Below, piece after piece: positions 35,521 through 43,923 of a DNA stretch of 64,000 bases (the first letter of the stretch is position 1; every line of letters begins with the position of its first letter). Made by a program: the position numbers and the translations under genes. Source of the stretch: Clostridiales bacterium FE2011 (GTDB taxonomy: Bacteria; Bacillota; Clostridia; Christensenellales; Aristaeellaceae). The stretch covers positions 2,480,001 through 2,544,000 of the forward strand of contig CP069418.1 in NCBI GenBank assembly GCA_017569305.1, given 5' to 3'. The notes under the pieces are model-generated. The model was not told the origin of the DNA, did not search any database, and saw nothing but the letters and a program-made list of their open reading frames with translations.

Positions 35521-35549
35521 ATGATATCGTCCGCAGATCCGGGTGTCAA
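35521..35549 (-). promoter_or_regulatory. Promoter of the FMN-binding lipoprotein gene
   Basis: On the minus strand TTGACA (35549-35544), 17 bases, then TATCAT (35526-35521). Confidence 0.75.
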
Positions 35550-35587
35550 TTCCTGCTATTGATCAAAAACGCGGCGATCCGGGCTCC

Positions 35588-35616
35588 TTGTAACGGAGCA
35601 GCATAAGGTATATAAT
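35588..35616 (+). promoter_or_regulatory. Promoter of the MATE-AraC operon
   Basis: TTGTAA (35588-35593), 17 bases, then TATAAT (35611-35616). About 150 bases of leader would follow, including a hairpin and a TTAG box. Together with the lipoprotein promoter this accounts for the 314-base gap. Confidence 0.55.
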
Positions 35617-35684
35617 CATTTGTGTTCCGGAAAGGCCCTGAAAAGTGTCCGCGGGGCCGGGCAGTCATTTTCGGATTGCAGAAC

Positions 35685-35731
35685 GGAGCATCCATTGCAG
35701 AATGGAGTGGACGGTTTGCCGCTCCTTTTTT
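35685..35731 (+). terminator. Possible leader terminator before the MATE gene
   Basis: GGAGC (35685-35689) pairs with GCTCC (35721-35725) around an inner TCCATT/AATGGA stem, and six T follow. The TTAG box comes 14 bases later, as in the leaders at 5806 and 24265. Confidence 0.4.
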
Positions 35732-35744
35732 ATACTTCCGTCAG

Positions 35745-35758
35745 TTAGCAAAAGCTAA
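35745..35758. promoter_or_regulatory. TTAG-N6-CTAA box before the MATE gene
   Basis: TTAG-CAAAAG-CTAA, extended to GTTAG and CTAAC, is 26 bases before the ATG and just before the GAAAGGAAG ribosome site. Confidence 0.7.
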
Positions 35759-35784
35759 CAGAGAACGAAAGGAAGTATCAGAGT

Positions 35785-37155
35785 ATGAACGGTAAACAGG
35801 ACACAAGGTCGAACCTGCTGAACGGGAACGTCTTCAGAACCATGCTGTCGCTGAGCGTCCCGGCGATCCTGGGCATGGTGGTCATCGGCCTGTACAATTT
35901 CATGGACGCGGTTTTTGTGGGCCGGATGGTAGGCCCGGAGGCCATGACGGCGGTCAAGGTTTCCTATCCCTTCACCCTGCTGAACAGCGGTGTGGCTACG
36001 CTGATCGGTACCGGATCGGCTTCGGTCCTGTCCCGGGCTGTGGGTCGGAAAGACCAGGGAACGGTGAACCAGATCATGGGCAACCTGATCGCAATGATCG
36101 TACTGCTGTCCGTGATAATTACCGCGGTGGGTGAAATCTTTACAACCGGACTGCTTTCCCTCTCCGGCGCAAAGGGCGAAATCCTGACCCAGGCGGAAAA
36201 ATACCTGAAGGTTGTCTACATCGGCTCCCTGTTTGTGAACTTTGCCCAGTCCGCCAATATGGTGATGCGCGGCGAGGGTAAGCTGAAGATCGCAATGGGC
36301 ATTATGGCCGCGGGCGCGCTGCTGAACATCGCGCTGGATCCGCTGCTCATTTCCCTGATCGGCAAGGAAAACGGCATCCTGGGCGCTGCATGGGCTACCG
36401 TGATTGCGCAGGTGCTGCAGGCTGTATTTACCCTCTGGTACTTCCGGAAAAAGAGCGATAACGTACGAATCCACAAGATTAAGATCCATGGAAACCTGGT
36501 GGGCCCGGTGCTGAGCGTGGGCGTTTCCGCCATGCTGATGCAGGTAATGACCATGGTTCAGCAGACCATTATGTACAATACCGTGGAAAGATGGGGCGGC
36601 GGCAGCTGGCAGACCATCCTGGGCGCGTGCCTGAGCCTGCAGTCCTTCGCGTTTATCCCGCTGTGGGGCATCAGCCAGGGCTTCCAGCCGGCCATTGGCA
36701 CCAACTACGGCGCCAAACAGTATGACCGGGTGCGGTCCTTCACGAAGGTCTTTATGATTGCTGCCACGGTGCTTGCCCTGGTGTTCTATCTCCCGATTAT
36801 GCTGGCACCGCAGGGCATGCTGAGTATGTTCATTACGGATGCGGAAATCTGTGCCCAGGGCGCCCCGATGCTGCGGGTGCTGTTCTCCACCTATATCTGC
36901 TATGGTGTGCTGATCCTGGCGATTACCTTCTTCCAGGCCATCGGCAAGGCGTCCGCGGCTTCCGCAATGGCGCTGCTGCGGCAGGTGCTGCTGTTCCTGC
37001 CCCTGGTGGTGCTGCTGCCTACCGTGTTCGCGGTTCCCGTGCAGGGCGTATTCTACGCGCAGATGTTTACTGACCTTGTTGTGCTGCTGATCGGTATTAT
37101 CCTGCTGATCAAGGCCTTCAGAACGATCCGAAAGGAAGAAAGATTATTAGCCTGA
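35785..37155 (+). CDS. MATE family efflux transporter
   Basis: This 456-residue membrane protein has about twelve hydrophobic segments and the MATE two-lobe plan. The first lobe begins SVPAILGMVVIGLYNFMDAVFVGR, interrupted only by short loops, and an internally similar second lobe starts around 240. MATE proteins exchange cations for organic substrates and export drugs or small metabolites; some export siderophores or citrate. The stop overlaps the start of an AraC regulator (TGATG). Control by a TTAG box places it in the putative metal regulon. Confidence 0.92.
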   Translation: MNGKQDTRSNLLNGNVFRTMLSLSVPAILGMVVIGLYNFMDAVFVGRMVGPEAMTAVKVSYPFTLLNSGVATLIGTGSASVLSRAVGRKDQGTVNQIMGNLIAMIVLLSVIITAVGEIFTTGLLSLSGAKGEILTQAEKYLKVVYIGSLFVNFAQSANMVMRGEGKLKIAMGIMAAGALLNIALDPLLISLIGKENGILGAAWATVIAQVLQAVFTLWYFRKKSDNVRIHKIKIHGNLVGPVLSVGVSAMLMQVMTMVQQTIMYNTVERWGGGSWQTILGACLSLQSFAFIPLWGISQGFQPAIGTNYGAKQYDRVRSFTKVFMIAATVLALVFYLPIMLAPQGMLSMFITDAEICAQGAPMLRVLFSTYICYGVLILAITFFQAIGKASAASAMALLRQVLLFLPLVVLLPTVFAVPVQGVFYAQMFTDLVVLLIGIILLIKAFRTIRKEERLLA

Positions 37156-38159
37156 TGGAAAAGGAAAAATGGGCGGAGACCCCGCCGGATGCTGACCAAC
37201 TGTTTGACCGGTACATGTCTATGATCGGCCGGAAGGATTCCGAGATCACCTATCGTTTGAAAAACGATACGGGGGAGGGCATTATGCGCCGCCATAATGT
37301 GGCGAAAGGCGTGCAGCTGATCTACTCGGAGATTGAATCCTATACGCCGATGTACCAGGAGCAGAAGCAGTTTGTACGGTATCTGGAACTGATGTACATG
37401 GTGGAAGGCCACGCCGATTTTGAAATGGAAAACAGGCATTGTGCCAGTGCCGACAAGGGAGACGTGCTGCTTTTCAACAACCGGGTGGGCACGCGGGAAT
37501 GCCGCGTGGGCAGGGGAGGCATGCGGTGCATCAGCATTGTGGTATTCCTGGATGACCTGGAGGAGACGCTGAACCGCTTCTTCGGTACCCGGGAGTTTGA
37601 CCGGAAGCAGATGTTCGCGGATGTGCTGGATGCGGAGTCCTGCATCTGTTTTCCGGCCAACGAGATGCTGGAGAACATCTTTACTGGTCTCCAGCAGATC
37701 CCGGAGGAGTACGCGGATTACCACCGAAAGCTGCTGACCCTGCAGGCGGTGATTGCCCTGCTGGACGTAAGGGACGGGCGGAAAACCAGCCACCGGTATT
37801 TCAGCGGCGACACCGCGCATAAGGTGCATGAAGCCCGGAAACTGCTGGGTTGTGACCTGGGTTCCGAGCTGTCCGTGGAGACGCTGGCGAAAAAAATCAA
37901 ACTGAACCGCACTACCCTGCAGCAGGTATTCCGGCAGATGTACGGCATGAGCATCTACGAGTACCGTACCCAGGTAAGGATGCAGGAAGCGAAAAACCTG
38001 CTGCTGCAGGACCGGCTGAGCGTGACGGAGATCGCAGGCCAGTGCGGCTACAGCAACGCGAGCAAGTTTGCGGCCTGCTTCCGCCGGATTACCGGCATGA
38101 CGCCGGGAGAATGGCGGAGGAACAACGTCATCGCTGTAAGCGATAACACTGAAAATTAA
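37155..38159 (+). CDS. AraC family transcriptional regulator
   Basis: This 334-residue protein has an N-terminal sensing domain (about 1-220) and a C-terminal double helix-turn-helix (about 232-330). The latter includes LAKKIKLNRTTLQQVFRQMY, then EYRTQVRMQEAKNLL, then VTEIAGQCGYSNASKFAACF. The form resembles the PchR/YbtA siderophore-responsive branch, but that comparison is by eye. It is translationally coupled to the MATE gene. It may activate transport or export genes when a ligand is present. Confidence 0.85.
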   Translation: MEKEKWAETPPDADQLFDRYMSMIGRKDSEITYRLKNDTGEGIMRRHNVAKGVQLIYSEIESYTPMYQEQKQFVRYLELMYMVEGHADFEMENRHCASADKGDVLLFNNRVGTRECRVGRGGMRCISIVVFLDDLEETLNRFFGTREFDRKQMFADVLDAESCICFPANEMLENIFTGLQQIPEEYADYHRKLLTLQAVIALLDVRDGRKTSHRYFSGDTAHKVHEARKLLGCDLGSELSVETLAKKIKLNRTTLQQVFRQMYGMSIYEYRTQVRMQEAKNLLLQDRLSVTEIAGQCGYSNASKFAACFRRITGMTPGEWRRNNVIAVSDNTEN

Positions 38160-38190
38160 GAATTCAGAATTAAGAATTAAGAATTAAATG
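38153..38190 (+). repeat. Seven-base-period array (GAATTAA type)
   Basis: Heptamers AAATTAA, GAATTCA, GAATTAA, GAATTAA, GAATTAA overlap and follow the AraC stop codon. Confidence 0.6.
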
Positions 38191-38252
38191 TTGACGGCGG
38201 GGCTGTCTCTTCTGTCACACCCCCGCCGCGTCGTCCTTTGTATGGATTAACG

Positions 38253-38290
38253 AAAACGCCCGGATCCGTGATGGATCCGGGCGTTGATTT
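38253..38290. terminator. Bidirectional terminator
   Basis: ACGCCCGGATCC and GGATCCGGGCGT form a perfect 12-bp stem (38256-38284) with AAAA on the left and TTGATTT on the right, between convergent genes. Confidence 0.8.
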
Positions 38291-38300
38291 ATGATCAGGA

Positions 38301-38846
38301 TCAGCCGTTTACCGGCAGGATATCCAGGCTGCGCATGAGGTTCAGGCAGTTGTTGATCTGCTCTTCGGTCAGGGCCAGGCCGGGGGCTTCATCGCCGGCG
38401 GTCAGGGTCAGCTCGATCTCGTGGCCGAGGCAGATGGTGTAGAAGTCCAGGAAGTCCGGATCATCACCGGTTTCACGAACCAGCAGCAGGTCTGTGCCGG
38501 AATCAGTTTTGAACATGTCAAAGGTAACGGTGTTTTCCTCGCTGAAGCCCATCTTCAGGCGCTCCAGGCTTTCCGCGTCCAGGTCGGCCAGCTTGTTGAC
38601 GCTGGCGTAGCTTTCGTTGAAGGAAACATAGATGTTCAGGCGGGGCGCGGCGGGATCCTCGCTGACCACAGCGCATTCCATGGTCAGTTCACTCTGGGAA
38701 AGAATGGAGAGGTGATAGCCTTCCGGCAGTACACCGCTGAACTGCATACGGTTCTGGAAATCAATTGAGGTTTTATCCTCCGCAAAGGCGGAAACACAGG
38801 TGAGCAGCAGGACTGCGCACAGCAGAAGGGAAAGCATCTTTTTCAT
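38301..38846 (-). CDS. Small secreted protein of unknown function
   Basis: The start is set at MKKMLSLLL behind AAAAGGAGG, giving 181 residues. A signal peptide (about 1-22, ending SAFA) precedes a beta-rich domain of about 150 residues. I do not recognise the family. It lies 31 bases downstream of an SH3-domain secreted protein in the same direction and is probably co-transcribed. No cysteines remain in the mature protein except one near the end. Confidence 0.7.
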   Translation of the reverse strand: MKKMLSLLLCAVLLLTCVSAFAEDKTSIDFQNRMQFSGVLPEGYHLSILSQSELTMECAVVSEDPAAPRLNIYVSFNESYASVNKLADLDAESLERLKMGFSEENTVTFDMFKTDSGTDLLLVRETGDDPDFLDFYTICLGHEIELTLTAGDEAPGLALTEEQINNCLNLMRSLDILPVNG

Positions 38847-38877
38847 ACGGGTAATACCTCCTTTTGACGGGATCCGG

Positions 38878-39567
38878 TCAGTACTGACGGACCACATAGT
38901 TCTTCATGATGAAGCCGGTGGCTTCCGTGTTGGGATCCGCAACCTGGTACCAGCTCTGGGTTTCAGCAATGACAGTCAGCTGGGAGCCGGAACGGTAGGT
39001 TGCCAGCACTTCAGCATCCTTGCTGGGGGCCCAGCGCATGTTGACCCAGCCGCTGGCGCGGGAGGGACGAACCTGGACCACGAAGGGTGTGATCAGGCGG
39101 GCGGTGCGGAATTCCTTGTTCAGCTCCGCCATGGTATCGGTATATGCGGGAAGAACATTCGGTCTTGCCGTAGGCGCAAGCGTCGGAATGGCGGTGGGAA
39201 TGGGCGTGGGCGTTACGACAACCAGGGGAGCCGGCTCAAACCACTGCAGGAAACGGCTCTGGACGTAAGCTTCACCGATCTTATCCCACTTGATGCAGGC
39301 CCAGCCGTTATCCAGGAAGCGGATAACGCTCAGCTTGGAACCGTAGGGAGCGAGGCCGATGATGTTTTCGCCGACATAGGGCGTGCTCCGGACGTTCAGT
39401 CCCTGGCCGTTGTCCGTATAGACATACATGGTCATGACGGATTGATCCAGATAAGTATAGCTGTTGGGGGAGGACGCGGCCGTACCGATGCCGGATTCAG
39501 CAACGGCGGCAGCAAGGCCCAGCAGCAGAGCCAGCGCAAGCACAAGAGACAGCAGCTTTCTGTTCAT
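38878..39567 (-). CDS. Secreted protein with two SH3-like domains
   Basis: This 229-residue protein has a signal peptide (about 1-24). A bacterial SH3 domain (about 50-105, LNVRSTPYVGENI) is followed by a proline/threonine linker (TPTPIPTAIPT). A second SH3-like domain is at about 165-229 (VNMRWAPSKDAEVL, then AETQSWYQV). Such domains bind cell-wall peptides or anchor proteins in the wall. A TGG-TATAAT extended -10 is at 39649-39641 on the minus strand. A related linker-bearing SH3 protein is at 41162. Confidence 0.82.
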   Translation of the reverse strand: MNRKLLSLVLALALLLGLAAAVAESGIGTAASSPNSYTYLDQSVMTMYVYTDNGQGLNVRSTPYVGENIIGLAPYGSKLSVIRFLDNGWACIKWDKIGEAYVQSRFLQWFEPAPLVVVTPTPIPTAIPTLAPTARPNVLPAYTDTMAELNKEFRTARLITPFVVQVRPSRASGWVNMRWAPSKDAEVLATYRSGSQLTVIAETQSWYQVADPNTEATGFIMKNYVVRQY

Positions 39568-39693
39568 AAGAAATACCCTCCTTCATGCGGACCGGTTGTC
39601 AGTGTTATCCGACAGGATTTGTATCCTTCCGGATATACCGATTATACCAAAAAAACGGGAGAGGGGGGGATTTTATTCCCGGAATAAAATTGC

Positions 39694-39895
39694 AATTCAT
39701 AATTCATAATTCACAATTCATAATTATGATTTGTCCTGCCACTGTCCGGCTTTATGTCTTTTTTACCATAGATTATCTGAACCCATCTGCATTTTATTGT
39801 TCATTATGAGCAGTTGTTCAATTCCGAGCTTTTCAGACCTCATATATGGGTTACACTATATATAATTATGAATTATGAATTGTGAATTATGAATT
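39694..39895. repeat. Inverted pair of seven-base-period arrays (202 bp element)
   Basis: The left arm AATTCAT/AATTCAC array (39694-39731) and right arm (39863-39895) are reverse complements, enclosing about 130 bp. It lies in the 449-base gap between divergent genes at 39568-40016, which otherwise holds only promoter elements. Confidence 0.7.
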
Positions 39896-39915
39896 CAATG
39901 CAAATGTTTCCTGCG

Positions 39916-39945
39916 TTGACAAAACAGGGGGAATTGGAATATAGT
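39916..39945 (+). promoter_or_regulatory. Promoter of the CE1-like esterase gene
   Basis: TTGACA (39916-39921), 18 bases, then TATAGT (39940-39945). Downstream, TTGTCC and GGACGACAA form an imperfect inverted repeat that may be an operator. Confidence 0.55.
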
Positions 39946-40016
39946 AGGAACAACAAGTTGTCCGTACATATTTGGACGACAAAGCGCAAGCTCAACAGCA
40001 TAAGGAGGGAAATTCC

Positions 40017-41102
40017 ATGGAACAGAAATGGCCGTTGGACGTAACGGTTTCATTCGATCCGTATTTCGGTGAACCCAGCCGGGACGGCATCCAGGGCGCG
40101 GAGGTCCTGCCGGACGGAAAGGTGCACTTCAGGGTTATCGCCAAAGACGCAAAAGAGGTCGTGATCGACCGGTTCGGAACCATTTTCCCGCTTTCCAAAG
40201 TGGAAGACGGGGCGTGGGAAGGAACCTTCGATATGGGAACCGGCTTCCTGTATTTCTTCCTGAAGGTTGACGGCGCGGACGTGCTGTGCCCCTACATGCC
40301 CATCGGATACGGCTGCTGCCGCCCGATGAACTTTGTGGACGTGCCCGTGGCCGATATGGAAGGCTGGGACGACCTGGAAGGCGTGGAGCACGGCGCGGTG
40401 ACCCGGCGCTATTTCTACTCCACGGTGACCGGCAAGACGGAGATCTGCCTGGTGTGGACGCCGCCGGCCTATGATCCGGCAAAGGCTTATCCGGTGCTGT
40501 ACCTGCAGCACGGATACGGCGAGAACGAGACCGGCTGGATCTACCAGGGACATGCCGGCCGGATTGCCGACAGACTGCTTGCGGAAGGCAAGATGGAAGA
40601 GATGATCATCGTCATGGGCAACGGCATGGCCAAGCCCAAGGACGAAAGCAAGCCCCGGGATTTTGCCCTGTTCCCCAATATCGTGGTGAAGGACCTGATC
40701 CCCTACATTGAAAAGAACTACAAGGTGCTGACGGATAAGTGGCACCGGGCTATGGCCGGCCTGAGCATGGGCAGCTTCCACACCAGCGTGACCACGCTGA
40801 CGAATCCGGACCTGTTCGGCTACGCGGGCCTGTTCAGCGGCTTCCTCCGGGCTCCGTGGAATCCGGACGAGGAAATGCCCCACATGAAACTGCTGCATGA
40901 AGCGGATAAGTTCAACGAGAGCTTCAAGGTGTTCTACCGCGCCATGGGTACGGAAGATACCTACTGGGAAGCCTTTGACAAGGACGACGCCTACCTGGCG
41001 GACAAGCCCCTGAACATTACCCGGGAAACCTTCCCCGGCGGACATGACTGGACGGTGTGGCGCCGCTGCATCCGCTCCTTCCTGCCCAGGATCTTCAAAT
41101 AA
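40017..41102 (+). CDS. Family CE1-like esterase with N-terminal carbohydrate-binding-type domain
   Basis: The start is ATG 40017 behind AAGGAGG, giving 361 residues without a signal peptide. Residues about 1-115 look like the immunoglobulin-fold domain often preceding CE1 esterases. The catalytic domain carries YLQHGYGENETGW, the nucleophile elbow G248-L-S250-M-G252, and a late GGHDWTVWR with the candidate histidine. CE1 members remove feruloyl or acetyl groups from plant polysaccharides; the cytoplasmic location suggests work on imported oligosaccharides. The exact ester is not predictable. Confidence 0.85.
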   Translation: MEQKWPLDVTVSFDPYFGEPSRDGIQGAEVLPDGKVHFRVIAKDAKEVVIDRFGTIFPLSKVEDGAWEGTFDMGTGFLYFFLKVDGADVLCPYMPIGYGCCRPMNFVDVPVADMEGWDDLEGVEHGAVTRRYFYSTVTGKTEICLVWTPPAYDPAKAYPVLYLQHGYGENETGWIYQGHAGRIADRLLAEGKMEEMIIVMGNGMAKPKDESKPRDFALFPNIVVKDLIPYIEKNYKVLTDKWHRAMAGLSMGSFHTSVTTLTNPDLFGYAGLFSGFLRAPWNPDEEMPHMKLLHEADKFNESFKVFYRAMGTEDTYWEAFDKDDAYLADKPLNITRETFPGGHDWTVWRRCIRSFLPRIFK

Positions 41103-41115
41103 GGACAGAAAGAGA

Positions 41116-41154
41116 AAACGCACAGGGCCTGACGGCTCTGTGCGTTTTATTTTG
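41116..41154. terminator. Bidirectional terminator
   Basis: AAAACGCACAG and CTGTGCGTTTT form an 11-bp stem with inner pairs, between convergent esterase and SH3-protein genes. Confidence 0.8.
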
Positions 41155-41161
41155 CATTCTG

Positions 41162-41836
41162 TTACGGGTTGATGTAGATGACCTGGGGTGTGGCCTGCGG
41201 TGCGGCGGGGGCCGGTTCGGGCGTCACAAACACCAGGATCGGGGTGGGCGTCGGCTCCGCGGCGGGCTGCTGCATGATGTAGATCACCTGCGGGGTGGGA
41301 GCGGCCGCTTCCGGCGGGTTGATGATGTTGATCACATCGGAAGCCGACTCGGAAGCCGCGGCGGTGTGGGTGCTCACTTCCGCCTCGTAGGAATAGGGAT
41401 CCTCATGCAGGATCACATGATCCGTATTGAGCAGATCGGAGCGGATGTAGCCCAGGGTGCCATTGGCCAGCTGGACAGCGTACCAGATTTCCCCGGAGCT
41501 GTTCTTGACCCGGGCGGTGACGGTGAATTCCGTACCGGCGGACTTGATCCGCATGACCCGGGTAGCATGGATGCTGGGCTGGGAACGGACGTTGACCTGC
41601 TTGATGGCGGTATAGCACCAGCCTTCCGCAGGCATGGACTCGATCATGGTTTCAGCCTGGCGGACCACTACGCGGGTTTTCGTAACCACCGGGGGACAAA
41701 CCTCCCACCAGGGATAGTTTATGCTGACCGGATCGGGTACGGTATAATCCTCCGAATCGGCAGAGGCAGGCAGAATGACCGCGGCGATCATCAGGACGGC
41801 CAGGATAAGGCCCATACGGAACAGAAGTGATTTCAT
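41162..41836 (-). CDS. Secreted SH3-like protein with proline-rich tail
   Basis: The start is placed at MKSLLFRMG with GGAG nine bases upstream, giving 224 residues. It has a signal peptide (about 1-26, ending PASA) and a central SH3-like domain (about 68-125, IKQVNVRSQPSIHATR then WYAVQLANGTLGYI). The C-terminal half is rich in alanine and proline with repeated PQVIYI and EPTPTPI segments. Cell-wall attachment is likely. Its promoter is TTGACA-17-TACAAT at 41912-41884. Confidence 0.8.
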   Translation of the reverse strand: MKSLLFRMGLILAVLMIAAVILPASADSEDYTVPDPVSINYPWWEVCPPVVTKTRVVVRQAETMIESMPAEGWCYTAIKQVNVRSQPSIHATRVMRIKSAGTEFTVTARVKNSSGEIWYAVQLANGTLGYIRSDLLNTDHVILHEDPYSYEAEVSTHTAAASESASDVINIINPPEAAAPTPQVIYIMQQPAAEPTPTPILVFVTPEPAPAAPQATPQVIYINP

Positions 41837-41883
41837 GTTCACCGTCTCCAATTCGTTTTTTCATGATTTCAGACTCACCTTAT

Positions 41884-41912
41884 ATTGTAAAATCCGATGG
41901 TGCTCCTGTCAA
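41884..41912 (-). promoter_or_regulatory. Promoter of the SH3-like protein gene
   Basis: On the minus strand TTGACA (41912-41907), 17 bases, then TACAAT (41889-41884). Confidence 0.7.
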
Positions 41913-41979
41913 CCGCCAGATGTTGTGGCATAAGGGTTTCAGGGCTACACGGTCATGAAAAAGACGGTGCGGGAGAAAA

Positions 41980-42372
41980 TCAGAAGGTCACGGTTTTGGG
42001 AGCGCCGCCGAAGGAAGCGAAGGTGGCGGTGGCATCCTCGAAGTACAGGACTTCGGTGTTGTCGTCCTCAGCGGAGTACATGGCCTGCAGGGCAGGATAC
42101 TGCTCCAGCATGTGCTTTTTCGCTTCGATCCGGTCGTCACGGATCAGCTTGCCGGCAACGCGGACCCAGGTGCCATCCGCAAAGGCGCAGATTTCAGCCT
42201 TGGGGTTGGCCTGGAGCTGCTTGGAGACGGGCTTGATTATGCCGGTTTGGATGTACAGTTTGCCTTCGAAAATATCAACGGTGCCGAAAGGACGAACGCG
42301 GGGCTGGTCGCCTTCCACGGTCGCCAGGTAATAAGTGCCGCACTTTTTCAGGAATTCATAGACTTCGTTCAT
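41980..42372 (-). CDS. Pyridoxamine 5'-phosphate oxidase-fold protein
   Basis: This 130-residue protein has the split-barrel flavin-binding fold of small PNPOx-like proteins: YYLATVEGDQPRVRPFG, then LYIQTG-x5-VSKQLQANP, then W-V-R-V-A-G and the C-terminal F-x-S-F-G-G. Clostridial members bind FMN or F420-like cofactors and act as reductases, but the reaction here is unknown. It is a single gene followed by no clear terminator. A -10 (TATAAT) lies in the repeated DNA upstream. Confidence 0.88.
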   Translation of the reverse strand: MNEVYEFLKKCGTYYLATVEGDQPRVRPFGTVDIFEGKLYIQTGIIKPVSKQLQANPKAEICAFADGTWVRVAGKLIRDDRIEAKKHMLEQYPALQAMYSAEDDNTEVLYFEDATATFASFGGAPKTVTF

Positions 42373-42400
42373 GATAATAGCCTCCTGTCATGGAATTGAT

Positions 42401-42826
42401 AACTATATTATATAATGAATACTGAAAACTTAAAACTTAAAACTTAAAAATGGTGGAAAAAACAGCTTCAGAAGAAGCTGTTTTCAGGATTCAGATGATT
42501 GTCTATGTTGGGTAGACATAAGGTGTTCCGATTGGAGGCGACACCAGGGGACGGTTCTGACTATCCACGTAGGTGGACAGTGACAGAACCGTCCCCGGTA
42601 TCCGCCCGGTGATTTGTAACTATATTATATAATGAATACTGAAAACTTAAAACTTAAAAATGGTGGAAAAAACAGCTTCAGAAGAAGCTGTTTTCAGGAT
42701 TCAGATGATTGTCTATGTTGGGTAGACATAAGGCGTTCCGATTGGAGGCGACACCAGGGGACGGTTCTGACTATCCACGTAGGTGGACAGTGACAGAACC
42801 GTCCCCGGTATCCGCCCGGTGATTTG
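42401..42826. repeat. Tandem duplication of a 210-bp repeat cassette
   Basis: Copy 1 (42401-42617) and copy 2 (42618-42826) differ by one seven-base unit and one visible substitution (AAGGTG versus AAGGCG). Each has a TATAAT-bearing start, an AAACTTA heptamer array, a hairpin (AACAGCTTC/GAAGCTGTT) and a large palindrome with arms GGGGACGGTTCTG and CAGAACCGTCCCC (42547-42596 and 42757-42806). The 42373-42910 gap holds nothing else except the terminator at 42861. Confidence 0.9.
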
Positions 42827-42860
42827 GTCCAGATTAATTATCCAGACACTATGTCCGGGG

Positions 42861-42893
42861 AAAAAAAGAACCCGGGAAAGAATTCCCAGGTTC
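42861..42893 (-). terminator. Terminator of the sigma/anti-sigma/DUF4097 operon
   Basis: On the minus strand GAACCTGGGAA pairs with TTCCCGGGTTC (one G-U) and seven T follow. Confidence 0.85.
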
Positions 42894-42910
42894 AAAGGAA
42901 GAGGGGACAA

Positions 42911-43918
42911 TTATTTATCGATGTGGATGTCGCCGGAGGTGGTATCAATGCGCAGGCGGGCGGAGCCGTCGCCGAAGACGTACTGATCATCGCCTTTTTT
43001 CGTCATGGCCAGGCTGCTGTGCAGCTTGCTGGGCCGTGCGTCGAGATCCAGGGTGTAGCCGGAAATCTCGGGCAGTTTCAGGGTCACGTCACCGGAGGTG
43101 GCATCAACATTCAGATCCTTGAAGGAAATCAGGGTGGCGGTAATGTCGCCGCTGGTGGAGGAGAACTTTGCCTTATCCGCGGTGCCGATATCCGGGCGGA
43201 TAGCGCCGGAAGTGGAATCCAGATGCAGGTCTGCAACGGTTCCGGACACGGAGACGGAGAGATCACCGGAGGTGGACTCCATGGAGATTTTCTCCGCGGA
43301 GGGAACCGTGAAAACTGCTGTACCGGAAGTGGTAGAGAAGGAAGCGGTATTGATCTCGCTGTCCTGGCGGATATTCAGGTCACCGGAGGTGGAGGAAGCG
43401 GAGAGCTTCTTCGTGGTGACGACCGCATTCACATCGCCGGAGGTGGTATCAAACTTGATTTCATCCGCGGTCATGGAGGGGACGCTCACATCGGCGGAGG
43501 TTGTGTCGATATCGACGTTTTTGAGGGTGATGCCCTCAGGCAGGGACACGGTCAGGGTTTTCTTCAGGTTATTGAAAATGGTCAGCTGGGGTTTGGAATA
43601 CTTGATCCGCAGGGTTGTGCCGTCCAGCCACCAGCGGAGTTTTTCATCTTCAGAGGTGGCTCTGTTGGCAATCTCGGAGACGCTGACGCCGGAACCGGCG
43701 TGATACTCGATGTTGACCTTGCCGGAGGTCCAGTCGATGTCCAGGTTTTCCACGGCGGAGGTGATTTCAGTATCGCCGATGGTATATTTATCCGTATTCG
43801 CGAAGGCGGCCAGGCCCAGGCCGATGCTGACCTTGCCTCCGAAGATGGAGTAGGAGCCGCCGGCCAGGCAGAGCAGAACGACAATGAGGGCAACAACCAG
43901 AATTCTTGACTTATTCAT
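42911..43918 (-). CDS. DUF4097 beta-strand repeat protein
   Basis: This 335-residue protein has an N-terminal membrane helix (about 6-36) and an extracytoplasmic beta-helix. Its units repeat about every 20 residues with the turn T/S-T-S-G-D (for example TTSGDVNA, STSGDLNI, ATSGDVTL, TTSGDIHI). These are the hallmarks of the DUF4097/DUF4098 family. It is the third gene of an operon with an ECF sigma factor and a zinc-finger anti-sigma factor, a context common in Firmicutes. An envelope-stress output or sensor role is inferred. Confidence 0.9.
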   Translation of the reverse strand: MNKSRILVVALIVVLLCLAGGSYSIFGGKVSIGLGLAAFANTDKYTIGDTEITSAVENLDIDWTSGKVNIEYHAGSGVSVSEIANRATSEDEKLRWWLDGTTLRIKYSKPQLTIFNNLKKTLTVSLPEGITLKNVDIDTTSADVSVPSMTADEIKFDTTSGDVNAVVTTKKLSASSTSGDLNIRQDSEINTASFSTTSGTAVFTVPSAEKISMESTSGDLSVSVSGTVADLHLDSTSGAIRPDIGTADKAKFSSTSGDITATLISFKDLNVDATSGDVTLKLPEISGYTLDLDARPSKLHSSLAMTKKGDDQYVFGDGSARLRIDTTSGDIHIDK

Positions 43919-43923
43919 AGGGA

